From NCBI GenBank assembly GCA_050331455.1, contig JBHJGV010000007.1:1-64000 (forward strand): 64,000 bases of DNA, given 5' to 3'. Both the position numbers and the translations under genes were made by a program. This stretch comes from CAYUYV01 sp050331455. GTDB lineage: Bacteria; Pseudomonadota; Alphaproteobacteria; JAJFIK01. The notes below the pieces were generated by a model, which ran no database searches, was not told the origin of the DNA, and was given only the letters and a program-made list of their open reading frames with translations. Positions 34,710 to 42,160 of the stretch are shown here, one piece after another (position 1 is the first letter of the stretch; every line of letters starts with the position of its first letter).

Positions 34710-35954
34710 ATGGTGAAGGCATGGTTTGAAATCGCCCTGTGGAAACGCGTTCTCGGCGCGCTCATCCTGGGCGTGATCGTCGGCTCGGTGATCGGCGAGG
34801 CAGCCGAAAACATCAAATGGATCGGCGACCTGTTCGTGCGCATGATCCGCATGCTGGTGATGCCGCTGATCTTCACCACCATCGTGGCCGGCATCTATGC
34901 GATGGGCGATCCCAAGCGTCTGGGCTCCATCGGTTTGCGCGCCTTTATCCTGTTCCTAGGGACCACGGCCTGTGCCATCGTCATTGGACTGATCATGGGC
35001 ACCCTGCTCCAGCCGGGCGCGGGCGTGGATCTGTCGGACGCCAATCCCCGGGTGCTCGGCGAGCCCATGACCCTGGCGGACCGTCTGCTCGGCATCGTGC
35101 CCAGCAATCCCATCGAGGCTCTGGCCGGGGGCCAGGTGCTGCCCACGATTTTCTTTGCGGTCCTGTTCGGCATTGCCGTGATCGCTGCGGGTGAAAAAGG
35201 CCGGCCCGTGGGCGATGTGATCAATTCAGCATCGGAGGCAATTCTCAAGCTGGCCTTCATGGTGATGGAGCTGGCGCCGTTCGGCGTGTTCGCCCTGATC
35301 GCCTGGGTGGCCGGGACCAAGGGTGCGGAGACGCTGCTGAATATCCTGACCTTGACCATTGCCGTTTATGCGGGGTGCCTGATCCACATTGTCGTGGTCC
35401 ACGGGGGTCTTATCCGGCTCGTGGCCGGACTGCCGGCCTTCACCTTTTTCCGCGGCGCGGTCGATCCCCAGCTTGTGGCCTATTCCACATCATCGAGTGC
35501 TGCGACCCTGCCCGTCAGCCTGACGGCGGCGGAGGAAAATCTCGGTGTTCGTCCGGTGGTTGCCTCCTCGGTTCTGCCTCTGGGGGCGACCATCAATATG
35601 GACGGCACAGCGCTTTATGTGGGCATCGTGGCCTTGTTCGCCGCGCAGGCCTTTGGGATCGAACTGGGCCTGGTCGATTATCTCGTCATTGCGCTGACGA
35701 CGATCCTGGTGTCCATCGGCTCCGCGTCCGTGCCGTCCGCATCCCTGTTCCTGCTGGCGGCGGTGCTCGGCGGGATCGGGATTTCGGCGGAGCAGACGGC
35801 CATCATTGTCGGCTTCATCCTGCCCTTTGATCGCATTCTCGACATGATGCGCACCGCGGTGAATGTGACCGGCGACCTTGCCGTCGCCACCACGGTCGCG
35901 AAACTGGAAGGGGAGCTGGACGAAGAGGTGTTCCGCGCCGCGCCGGAACTGTGA
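34710..35954 (+). CDS. Dicarboxylate/amino acid:cation symporter (DAACS family)
   Basis: The protein has 414 residues with eight to ten membrane segments. The family markers are a serine-rich hairpin (YSTSSSAATLPVSL) and the substrate/ion site PLGATINMDGTALY, followed by VSIGSASVPSASL. These proteins import C4-dicarboxylates or glutamate/aspartate with sodium or protons. The start ATG 34710 has AGGGAGAGAG upstream. Its last 57 bases are present again at 38532-38588, as part of a 76-bp duplication. Confidence 0.9.
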   Translation: MVKAWFEIALWKRVLGALILGVIVGSVIGEAAENIKWIGDLFVRMIRMLVMPLIFTTIVAGIYAMGDPKRLGSIGLRAFILFLGTTACAIVIGLIMGTLLQPGAGVDLSDANPRVLGEPMTLADRLLGIVPSNPIEALAGGQVLPTIFFAVLFGIAVIAAGEKGRPVGDVINSASEAILKLAFMVMELAPFGVFALIAWVAGTKGAETLLNILTLTIAVYAGCLIHIVVVHGGLIRLVAGLPAFTFFRGAVDPQLVAYSTSSSAATLPVSLTAAEENLGVRPVVASSVLPLGATINMDGTALYVGIVALFAAQAFGIELGLVDYLVIALTTILVSIGSASVPSASLFLLAAVLGGIGISAEQTAIIVGFILPFDRILDMMRTAVNVTGDLAVATTVAKLEGELDEEVFRAAPEL

Positions 35955-35973
35955 CGCGCGCGAGGGCCCACCG
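35898..35973 (+). repeat. 76-bp direct repeat, copy 1 (3' end of the symporter gene)
   Basis: This segment covers the last 18 codons and the stop of the symporter gene plus 19 bases after it. It recurs at 38532-38607 in the same orientation with one mismatch (aactg versus agctg). Intergenic matching over this length cannot be chance. Confidence 0.95.
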
Positions 35974-36016
35974 GTTGCGTGGGCCGTGCGCGGTTCAAGG
36001 GCCAAACGGCCGGCCG

Positions 36017-36643
36017 TCAATCGTCCAGCAAAAGGGCGAGACGGGTGCGGGCCGCCGCGATGTCCTCGAGGCATTGCATGTCCTGGGACACGAGATTGGA
36101 AAGCGCAAAGCCGATGATGTTGAAGAAGCGCTGGCCCTGGTCCCGCCGGGTTTCGGCAAGGGGCACGAGATAGGTGTCGCCGATCTTGTCGAGAACCCGC
36201 TGGCACAAATAGGCTTGGGTCACGATGGCGGACACCGGCGGATCGATCCGGGCAAACACGCCGATTTCAAGGGCCGTAAGATAGGCGGCTTCCTGCACGA
36301 CCGGCACCTCGAAGCCGCGATACCAGGCGGCGTCGACAAAAGCCTCGCCCGCGTCCAGCGTGTCGAGGGCCGCAAAGGCCCGGGTGCTTGCTTCTTCATG
36401 GTAGTCGACCTTGTCCCGGATGCTCTTTTCGTTCCGAGCCAGTTCCTCGTCGATGGCATGGAGCGAAGCGCGCGCCATGGCGCTCTGTTGCCAATCCTCC
36501 CGGAGCTGATCAAAGGCGAGCGCCAGCAGAACGCCGATCGTCACGACGCCGAGTTCCACGGCGAGTCCAAGCAACCGGCCGCGATGTTTCGGCGACTGGG
36601 TGTCCGGGGTCTGCGCGTCCATGTCCGTCCCCATACTGGTCAT
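36017..36643 (-). CDS. One-TM protein of unknown function
   Basis: One membrane helix (LLGLAVELGVVTIGVLLALAF, about residues 24-44) is directly followed by DQLREDW and a long, mostly helical soluble part of about 160 residues. The topology places a short N-terminus in the cytoplasm or the reverse. I recognise no active site. The start is one of three close ATGs (36643, 36634, 36622), none decisive. It is the only minus-strand gene between the symporter and the dioxygenase. Confidence 0.65.
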   Translation of the reverse strand: MTSMGTDMDAQTPDTQSPKHRGRLLGLAVELGVVTIGVLLALAFDQLREDWQQSAMARASLHAIDEELARNEKSIRDKVDYHEEASTRAFAALDTLDAGEAFVDAAWYRGFEVPVVQEAAYLTALEIGVFARIDPPVSAIVTQAYLCQRVLDKIGDTYLVPLAETRRDQGQRFFNIIGFALSNLVSQDMQCLEDIAAARTRLALLLDD

Positions 36644-36739
36644 CCACCACAGGATTGGGCCAAACAGACCCATGGGATGCAAGAGGTGGGATGGACGCGG
36701 ACGGGCCGACGGGGATCAAAGCCTATCGGGCGTTTTTGA

Positions 36740-37489
36740 TCAAACCGGAAGATGATCCCGGACCATGCCCCGGTGGAAGGTGCGGGCACCGCTGACGGCT
36801 GAATGGTCGGCACGATGCATCGTACACCGATTGTCCCACAGCACGACATCACCCGCGCGCCACGTATGACGTAGAATGTTTTGACGGCGGGTGGACCAGC
36901 GATAGAGGGCCGACACGAGTCTTGGATCCTCGACGGCCCGACCGTCGTCGTCCAGCAGGGTACAGCGTTCCGGGGTGGAGAGATACAGCGCCGGCATGCC
37001 TGTGCGCGGATGGCGCCGGACCAGCGGGTGCACGGCCTCCTTTTCGTCCCCGTCCCCCAGGTTGAGACCGCTCACCCGGTGGCGCATTCTAGCCGGCCCC
37101 AGACGTGCTCGCAGGGGCGCCGGCAGGCTGCGCCAGGCCACATATTGGTTTGTGAACAGCGTTTCACCGCCGCTGGCGGGCACTTCAACAGCGCGCAGGG
37201 CCGTGTGTGACGGCGGCATGGTGAAATAGCTTGAGTCCGTATGGAACACGCTGCGCGGCGGCCGCTCGCGGCCCATATTGGTGACCACATTCAGATCTTC
37301 GCAGCCCTCCACGGGCGTTTCCCCGGTCGTGAACACCAGGCGTCCCAGACGGGAGAGAAAGTCGCGGAAGGCATGGTCGTCGAGCCCCTGACCCGGCATC
37401 ACGAGCACGCCTTCCATGGCGACCAGCGCCGCAAGCGCTTCGATGACACGCCCGTCGACCTGCGCCAGGGGTATGGGGTGCAGCGCCAC
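36740..37489 (-). CDS. TauD/TfdA-like Fe(II)/2-oxoglutarate dioxygenase, N-terminus uncertain
   Basis: The iron triad is visible: FHTDSSY (His and Asp) and DNRCTMHRAD (second His), with a 2-oxoglutarate-binding arginine expected in HRGMVRD. Family members oxidise small acids such as taurine. The only start in this frame is GTG 37489, which removes the usual first strand. In-frame codons just upstream read RRLQPFGVAL, which fits the family, but a stop precedes them. An ATG at 37562, five bases after the HAD stop, lies in another frame. A small frameshift near 37500-37520 is therefore likely, or the protein is shortened. Confidence 0.7.
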   Translation of the reverse strand: MALHPIPLAQVDGRVIEALAALVAMEGVLVMPGQGLDDHAFRDFLSRLGRLVFTTGETPVEGCEDLNVVTNMGRERPPRSVFHTDSSYFTMPPSHTALRAVEVPASGGETLFTNQYVAWRSLPAPLRARLGPARMRHRVSGLNLGDGDEKEAVHPLVRRHPRTGMPALYLSTPERCTLLDDDGRAVEDPRLVSALYRWSTRRQNILRHTWRAGDVVLWDNRCTMHRADHSAVSGARTFHRGMVRDHLPV

Positions 37490-37567
37490 ACCGAATGGCT
37501 GAAGGCGGCGGCCATGAATGCGGCCCCGGCCTGGGCGACCGGCTCTGCAACGGCATTGGTCATGGTG

Positions 37568-38284
37568 TCATCCGAACATCAAGGTAAAGATGGAGTGCTC
37601 AAGCCTGCCTTCCGCGTCCAAAAGACTTTCGAGGACAAGATCCGCATCGTCCACATCCTGTCCCTTGGACAGCGCTCCGGGGGTTGCGATCGTCCGTATA
37701 CCGGCTCGGCGTGCCGCGGCCACGCCGCTGGCGGTGTCCTCAAGGGCGATGCAGCCCCGGGGTCCGGCGCCCGTGCGCTCCAGGGCGACATGGTAGCAGT
37801 CCGGCGCGGGTTTGCCCCTGGTCACATCGCTCCGTGTCACCACGGTTTTGAACCGTTCGAGGGGCAAGTCGGACCCGGCTGCATCGGCGATGGCGTCGAT
37901 ATTGACCCGGGCGGTTGTCGTGACCAGGGCGAGGGTGAGCCGGCGCTCCAGGGCGAGCGCGACCAGGTGTGCAACACCCGGCCGTAAAGGTGTTTTCTCG
38001 GCGCGGATGCGGGCGCAGGCGATTTCGGTCTTGCGGCGATGGATCCGTTCGATGGTTTCTTGGGTCAACCCGGCATTGGTGGCCCCGCTGAGCAAGGCAA
38101 GACGTTCCTTGCCACCCACCATGCCAAGCAGGCCCGCATAGGTCGCCGGATCCCACGACCAGCCCACGCCTGCCTCGGCGAGGGCCGCATTATAGGCCTG
38201 CCGTTGGATGTCCGACGTTTCGGCAATGGCGCCGATGGACCCTAGAAAAACATGGGTGACGGGAAGAAAAGGGGTGGCAGGCAT
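37568..38284 (-). CDS. HAD-superfamily protein lacking the catalytic aspartates
   Basis: At 238 residues the protein is built like CbbY/beta-phosphoglucomutase-type HADs: cap domain after TSDIQRQAYNAALAEAG, motif II threonines (LALVTTTAR), motif III lysine (TRGKPAPDCYH) and motif IV acidic pair (IALEDTASG). Motif I, normally F-D-x-D-G with the nucleophile, reads FLGSIGAIAET, so both aspartates are missing. The rest is well conserved, which suggests a kept but non-hydrolytic role rather than decay. ATG 38284 has GAGAG upstream. The dioxygenase gene follows directly. Confidence 0.75.
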   Translation of the reverse strand: MPATPFLPVTHVFLGSIGAIAETSDIQRQAYNAALAEAGVGWSWDPATYAGLLGMVGGKERLALLSGATNAGLTQETIERIHRRKTEIACARIRAEKTPLRPGVAHLVALALERRLTLALVTTTARVNIDAIADAAGSDLPLERFKTVVTRSDVTRGKPAPDCYHVALERTGAGPRGCIALEDTASGVAAARRAGIRTIATPGALSKGQDVDDADLVLESLLDAEGRLEHSIFTLMFG

Positions 38285-38531
38285 GGCAACTCTCTCAGAC
38301 TTCATTCGCAAATATGAGCTTATACACTTTCGACGGCGGGATGTGCGGATCGAGAGACAGCGCGACAGCAATGCCCTCCCCATCCCCGCTTTTGGGCCGC
38401 ACCGCTCGGAGCATGGGCGAGGCCGCAAGCGCGGGGGCCAGCCGCGTCACACTTGTTCCGGTGTCGTCGCCGGTCGCTTCCTCTGTCCCCACCCTATCGT
38501 TCAACCCCCGGCCCTGAAACCTAAGTCGTCA
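38285..38531. other. Region upstream of the HAD-like gene
   Basis: About 250 bases lie between the HAD-like gene and the second 76-bp repeat. A minus-strand frame 38295-38504 codes for a 69-residue peptide (ending in SKVYKLIFANEV) that may be a remnant, but it lacks a ribosome-binding site. An AT-rich patch at about 38303-38325 could hold the promoter of the HAD-dioxygenase pair. Confidence 0.4.
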
Positions 38532-38885
38532 GCGAAACTGGAAGGGGAGCTGGACGAAGAGGTGTTCCGCGCCGCGCCGGAGCTGTGACGCGCGCGAGGG
38601 CCCACCGCCCGCCGGAAAACAACTGCCAAACGACGCCTGTAGCCATATCGTCGCTTCAAGCTGAAGCAGCCACGCGCAGTCGAGGCACGGGCCGGGGCAC
38701 CGCCAAACAGGAATACCATCGACAAGGCGTGCCTTGGAGCGTTCAGCAAGGGACTCTTCGCTCCATTCCTGGAGATCCTGAATCCCGAAGTCGTCTAGCA
38801 GAGCGAACAGACCTGCCTGGTTTCTCTCATTCTGAAAGCCACGTGTTACTGGCTCTTCCACACAGAAAGCAAACCATGACCCCAT
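38529..38885 (-). CDS. Possible third ORF of the island, overlapping the PIN gene
   Basis: A minus-strand frame of 118 residues starts with an ATG inside the end of the PIN gene and ends inside the 76-bp repeat. Its middle part (LFALLDDFGIQDLQEWSEES) reads like real protein, but the last 35 residues are only the antisense of the duplicated symporter end. It could be the remains of a third island gene cut by the duplication. I see no good ribosome-binding site. Confidence 0.25.
   Translation of the reverse strand: MGSWFAFCVEEPVTRGFQNERNQAGLFALLDDFGIQDLQEWSEESLAERSKARLVDGIPVWRCPGPCLDCAWLLQLEATIWLQASFGSCFPAGGGPSRASQLRRGAEHLFVQLPFQFR
38532..38607 (+). repeat. 76-bp direct repeat, copy 2
   Basis: This is a copy of the symporter gene end (75 of 76 bases identical to 35898-35973), here without the rest of the gene. 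It marks the left edge of the lower-GC AAA/PIN segment. Confidence 0.95.
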
Positions 38886-39327
38886 TGTTCGTCAGCAGGT
38901 CCTCTTGTTCAAGCCAGTCAGAGTCGACAGCGTTTGCAACCTTTGCGTTCTGCTGACGAGCCAGCGCTGCGAACTTGCGGTCGCTAGGATCGAAGCGAGA
39001 CTGAGTTACCTCTTCGGGTAAATCCAGAAATTCTCCGTTTTCATCGCAGTGCAAGGAATGGCGTTCAACCTTAGAAAAATTGTTTAGAATCTCTTTGTAG
39101 AAAAGATCTCCCACCCCAGGTTGCCCAGCCGGCTTGAGATACCGTCGATACTCCTCAAGAATTCTGCCCTCTTCATCGAGAAGAACTCGCCCCTCTCTCA
39201 GAAGTCTTTGAGGGAATTCTATAGTTGCCCTTTGGCATTGAGGGGAATAAGGCCGTGACCCACGGTTGTCATCATTGCGTCCATTCGCGACAATGGGAAC
39301 ATTTGTGTCAACAACAAATCGAGTCAT
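38827..39327 (-). CDS. PIN-domain nuclease paired with the AAA ATPase
   Basis: The 166-residue protein has the full acidic set of a PIN nuclease: Asp7 in FVVDTNV, Glu59 in ILEEYRRYL, Asp116 in FDPSDRKFAALA and Asp135/Asp137 in NAVDSDWLE. PIN domains are metal-dependent ribonucleases, common as toxins and immune effectors. The start ATG overlaps the stop of the ATPase gene (ATGA), so both are translated as a unit and in fixed ratio. Base composition and codon use are much less GC-rich than in neighbouring genes, indicating transfer. No antitoxin of the VapB type is present. Confidence 0.82.
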   Translation of the reverse strand: MTRFVVDTNVPIVANGRNDDNRGSRPYSPQCQRATIEFPQRLLREGRVLLDEEGRILEEYRRYLKPAGQPGVGDLFYKEILNNFSKVERHSLHCDENGEFLDLPEEVTQSRFDPSDRKFAALARQQNAKVANAVDSDWLEQEDLLTNNGVMVCFLCGRASNTWLSE

Positions 39328-40691
39328 TCTGCCGCCTGCTGACGGTTTAATCGAGCTATTTCGGCTTCGGCCGTCTCACTAAATGCATCGCCCATAAATC
39401 TGTCCGGCCAATTCTCGATTCGGCCGAACAGATCGAGTTCAAGTGGGGTGAGTACGGAGCAGTTTCGGGGTATATCACAAAAGTATAGCTTCACATCGTC
39501 GGCAGGTAGTCTTTTCTCAGCGATCCGTCTTTGCAGACGGAGGAGCAGATGTTCCGAATGGCTCTCTAGAATGACTTGGACCTTGCGGTGGGTGGCCGCC
39601 TGGATGATCACGTCAGCCAGTCCCGCCTGAGCCAAAGGATGCAAATGGATTTCCGGCTGCTCCAGGATGACCGTCGATCCCTCGGGAACAAACTGCAATA
39701 ATGTGATTACAGGAAGCACCTGAGAGACACCAAAACCAACATCCGTGAGTAGAACCGCCTTTGACATCTTTTTGGTTTGCACCCACGCCTGCCAACGATT
39801 GGAGCCAGGCGCAATCTCCTTCACCTCGAAACGTTCGATCAACCCAAGTTCCTTGAGCCAATGGGCAATAATTTCTTGAAAAGGCTTGCGTGGAGATCTT
39901 TTCTTGAGATTTCTCTTTTCCTCTGCCTCCGTCGCCGACAAAATGGCGTCAATCGCATTTTGACCTTTCTTGCCAACGTCTGTTGGCCGCGAACGAGCCC
40001 AAAGATAATCTCGACGCGGATAGTCACGCAGGGGGCCTAGATAATAAATGCGATCAAGCGCATTCTCAAATGCGGTCTCCAGATCCGATAGAAAGCCAGC
40101 GTTTTGATAGTATGTCCGCGCTTGGTCCGGAAAGGAGTAGGAGCGAATGGGTCCGGGAAGTTCCCATGCGCGACCTCTGGTCCGGAGAAAGCGAAACTCG
40201 GACGCATCATCAGCTAAAGACTCTGTGGACAGATCAAACCGCCTCAAGTCTCCGTTCTTCGGTTTGAGGGAGAAACGCCTCGGTCCCAGTTCATAGGCCA
40301 GTGATCGTGCCCGAGGCACATTGCCTTCGACTCCGATCTGAAACTCAAGCTTCAACTCGGAGGAAGTGGATATAAGGCCGGAACGACCTTGACCCGGATC
40401 ATGAAGCTGAAGGTCCCTTGGGAGGCCGACCGTAATCTCAGCCTCAATGAGCCGTGTCAAATCATGATTATGCACTGCGTCTTGGATTGTGCCGAGTTCG
40501 ACCCATTCTCCATTAAGTTCAAGTGACGTGCCCCTGTCCGTGGCATCCTTTGTCTGTTTTAGGAGAAGAAGGAACTGTATCAGACTGGTCTTTCCGGATG
40601 AGTTGGTGCCAAAAATGCCTGTAATCGGCCCACAAGCCAATCTGGCCTCCGCCCAGGATTTGAAGTTGGTGAAGCTAATTTCCTGCAACAT
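39324..40691 (-). CDS. AAA/ABC-type ATPase (RecF/OLD-like) of a two-gene cassette
   Basis: The 455-residue protein starts with the RecF/SMC-like pattern LQEISFTNFKSWAEA and Walker A GTNSSGKTS (Lys34). A signature-like GFGVSQVLPVITLL, Walker B VILEQPEIHLHPLAQ and the switch LESHSEHLLLRLQ lie in the C-terminal third. This is the arrangement of AAA_15/AAA_21-type ATPases that act as sensors in phage-defence pairs such as PARIS, Gabija and Septu. No nuclease domain is fused; the PIN protein is encoded next and overlaps by 4 bases. Low GC compared with the flanks suggests a mobile cassette. GGAAG precedes the ATG. Confidence 0.85.
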   Translation of the reverse strand: MLQEISFTNFKSWAEARLACGPITGIFGTNSSGKTSLIQFLLLLKQTKDATDRGTSLELNGEWVELGTIQDAVHNHDLTRLIEAEITVGLPRDLQLHDPGQGRSGLISTSSELKLEFQIGVEGNVPRARSLAYELGPRRFSLKPKNGDLRRFDLSTESLADDASEFRFLRTRGRAWELPGPIRSYSFPDQARTYYQNAGFLSDLETAFENALDRIYYLGPLRDYPRRDYLWARSRPTDVGKKGQNAIDAILSATEAEEKRNLKKRSPRKPFQEIIAHWLKELGLIERFEVKEIAPGSNRWQAWVQTKKMSKAVLLTDVGFGVSQVLPVITLLQFVPEGSTVILEQPEIHLHPLAQAGLADVIIQAATHRKVQVILESHSEHLLLRLQRRIAEKRLPADDVKLYFCDIPRNCSVLTPLELDLFGRIENWPDRFMGDAFSETAEAEIARLNRQQAAE

Positions 40692-40716
40692 TCTTCCACG
40701 CTATTCGATTTTGGGC

Positions 40717-40742
40717 TTTTACGCATGGTCCCATACGCAAAA
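40717..40742 (-). promoter_or_regulatory. Imperfect inverted repeat / RNA hairpin between lpdA and the ATPase gene
   Basis: On the minus strand the two 12-base arms (TTTTGCGTATGG and CCATGCGTAAAA) pair fully as RNA if two G-U pairs are allowed, around a GA loop; on DNA the arms match at 10 of 12. It lies 26 bases upstream of the ATPase start. It could be an operator, or the leader of the cassette, or part of the lpdA 3' end. Confidence 0.45.
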
Positions 40743-40759
40743 TCGTTGTCATCGGCCCG

Positions 40760-42157
40760 TCACACATGGAGCGCGTGGCCGAGCGCGCGCAAGGCGCTTT
40801 CCTGCAGGGCCTCGGATTGGGTTGGGTGGGCGTGGATGGTGGCAGCGACATCCTCGAGCCGCGCGCCCATTTCGATGGCGAGGCTGAAACTGGCGGAGAG
40901 TTCCGCGACCCCTGCCCCCACGGCCTGGAGCCCCAGCACCACGTGATTGTCCGCCCGCGCCACAATGCGCACGAAGCCGTCCTCCCGCTCCACGGTCATG
41001 GCGCGGCCATTGGCCTGGAACGGGAACTGGCTGACCGTGATCTCGCGGCCCGTGGCCCGCGCCTCGTCCGGGGAAAGACCGGCACTGACGATCTCAGGAT
41101 CCGTGAAGCAGACGGAGGGAATGGCCTGCTTGTCCCAGATGCGTGTCTGGCCGGCCACGATCTCCGCGACCATCTCCCCTTGGGCCATGGCCCGGTGCGC
41201 GAGCATCGGCTCGCCCGTGACATCGCCAATGGCATAGACGCCGCGCATGGCCGTCTGGCAGCGCTCATCAATACGGATGAAGGGCCCGTCCATGTCGAGG
41301 GCCAGGGTTTCGATGCCCCAGCCATGGGTCAGGGGGCGCCGGCCCACGGTGACCAGCACCGCATCGGCGGACAGGCGATCCTCCGTCCCCGTACCGTTCT
41401 CGATCAGGAGCGCCTTGCCGGACGGGTCCATGCCCCGCGCTTTGGTATTGAGCAGCACCGGCACATCGAGTTCGGCGAGGCGGCGCGCGACGGGCCGGGT
41501 CAGGTCTGCATCATATTGAGGCAGGATACGGTCCGTGGCCTCGACGACCGTCACGGCGGAGCCCAGCTTGCGAAAAGCAGTCCCCAGCTCAAGGCCGATA
41601 TAGCCGGCGCCCACGACGACCATCCGCTCCGGGACCGTCTGGAGCGATAGCGCCTCGGTCGAGGAGACCACCGGCCCGCCAAAGGGCAGGAAGGGCAGCT
41701 CCACGGGGACGGATCCCGTGGCGATCACCACGGCTTCGGCTTGAATTTCCTGGCGCCCGGTCTCAGTTTCGACGACCACGGTCTTGCCGTCCAAGAACGT
41801 GGCGTGGCCCTCGACAATCTTGACCCCTGCCTTCTTCAGCAAGGCATTGACCCCGAAATTCAGCTTGCCGACGATCCCGTCCTTCCAGGCGACCGTCTTT
41901 TCCAGATCGATGCGCGGCGGGCCCGCCGTGATGCCAAGGGGGCTTGCCCCGGCGGCAAAGGCGCCGGCCTTGGCATACTCATCAGCCGCGTGGATCATCG
42001 CCTTGGAGGGGATGCAGCCCACATTGAGACAGGTGCCGCCGGGCCGCCCGGCCTCGACAATCACGGTATCGATCCCGAGCTGTCCCGCGCGGATGCCGCA
42101 GACATAGCCCCCGGGGCCCGCACCGATGATGAGCAATTTGCAGGACATGTCCTTCAC
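40760..42157 (-). CDS. lpdA: Dihydrolipoyl dehydrogenase (E3)
   Basis: E3 reoxidises the lipoyl group of 2-oxoacid dehydrogenases with NAD+. FAD motif LLIIGAGPGGYV, redox disulfide GGTCLNVGCIPSKA, NAD motif VVGAGYIGLELG and the C-terminal active-site HAHPTQSE are all present. The length is 465 residues. The start is taken as GTG 42157, three bases after the E2 stop, with GGAGG eight bases upstream; ATG 42148 is also possible. It is the last gene of the branched-chain 2-oxoacid dehydrogenase operon, so it probably serves that complex. Confidence 0.95.
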   Translation of the reverse strand: MKDMSCKLLIIGAGPGGYVCGIRAGQLGIDTVIVEAGRPGGTCLNVGCIPSKAMIHAADEYAKAGAFAAGASPLGITAGPPRIDLEKTVAWKDGIVGKLNFGVNALLKKAGVKIVEGHATFLDGKTVVVETETGRQEIQAEAVVIATGSVPVELPFLPFGGPVVSSTEALSLQTVPERMVVVGAGYIGLELGTAFRKLGSAVTVVEATDRILPQYDADLTRPVARRLAELDVPVLLNTKARGMDPSGKALLIENGTGTEDRLSADAVLVTVGRRPLTHGWGIETLALDMDGPFIRIDERCQTAMRGVYAIGDVTGEPMLAHRAMAQGEMVAEIVAGQTRIWDKQAIPSVCFTDPEIVSAGLSPDEARATGREITVSQFPFQANGRAMTVEREDGFVRIVARADNHVVLGLQAVGAGVAELSASFSLAIEMGARLEDVAATIHAHPTQSEALQESALRALGHALHV

Positions 42158-42160
42158 GGC

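Noticed and set aside
38827..39327. VapBC-type toxin-antitoxin module
   Set aside because: The PIN protein has no small DNA-binding antitoxin next to it; its partner is a 455-residue ATPase.
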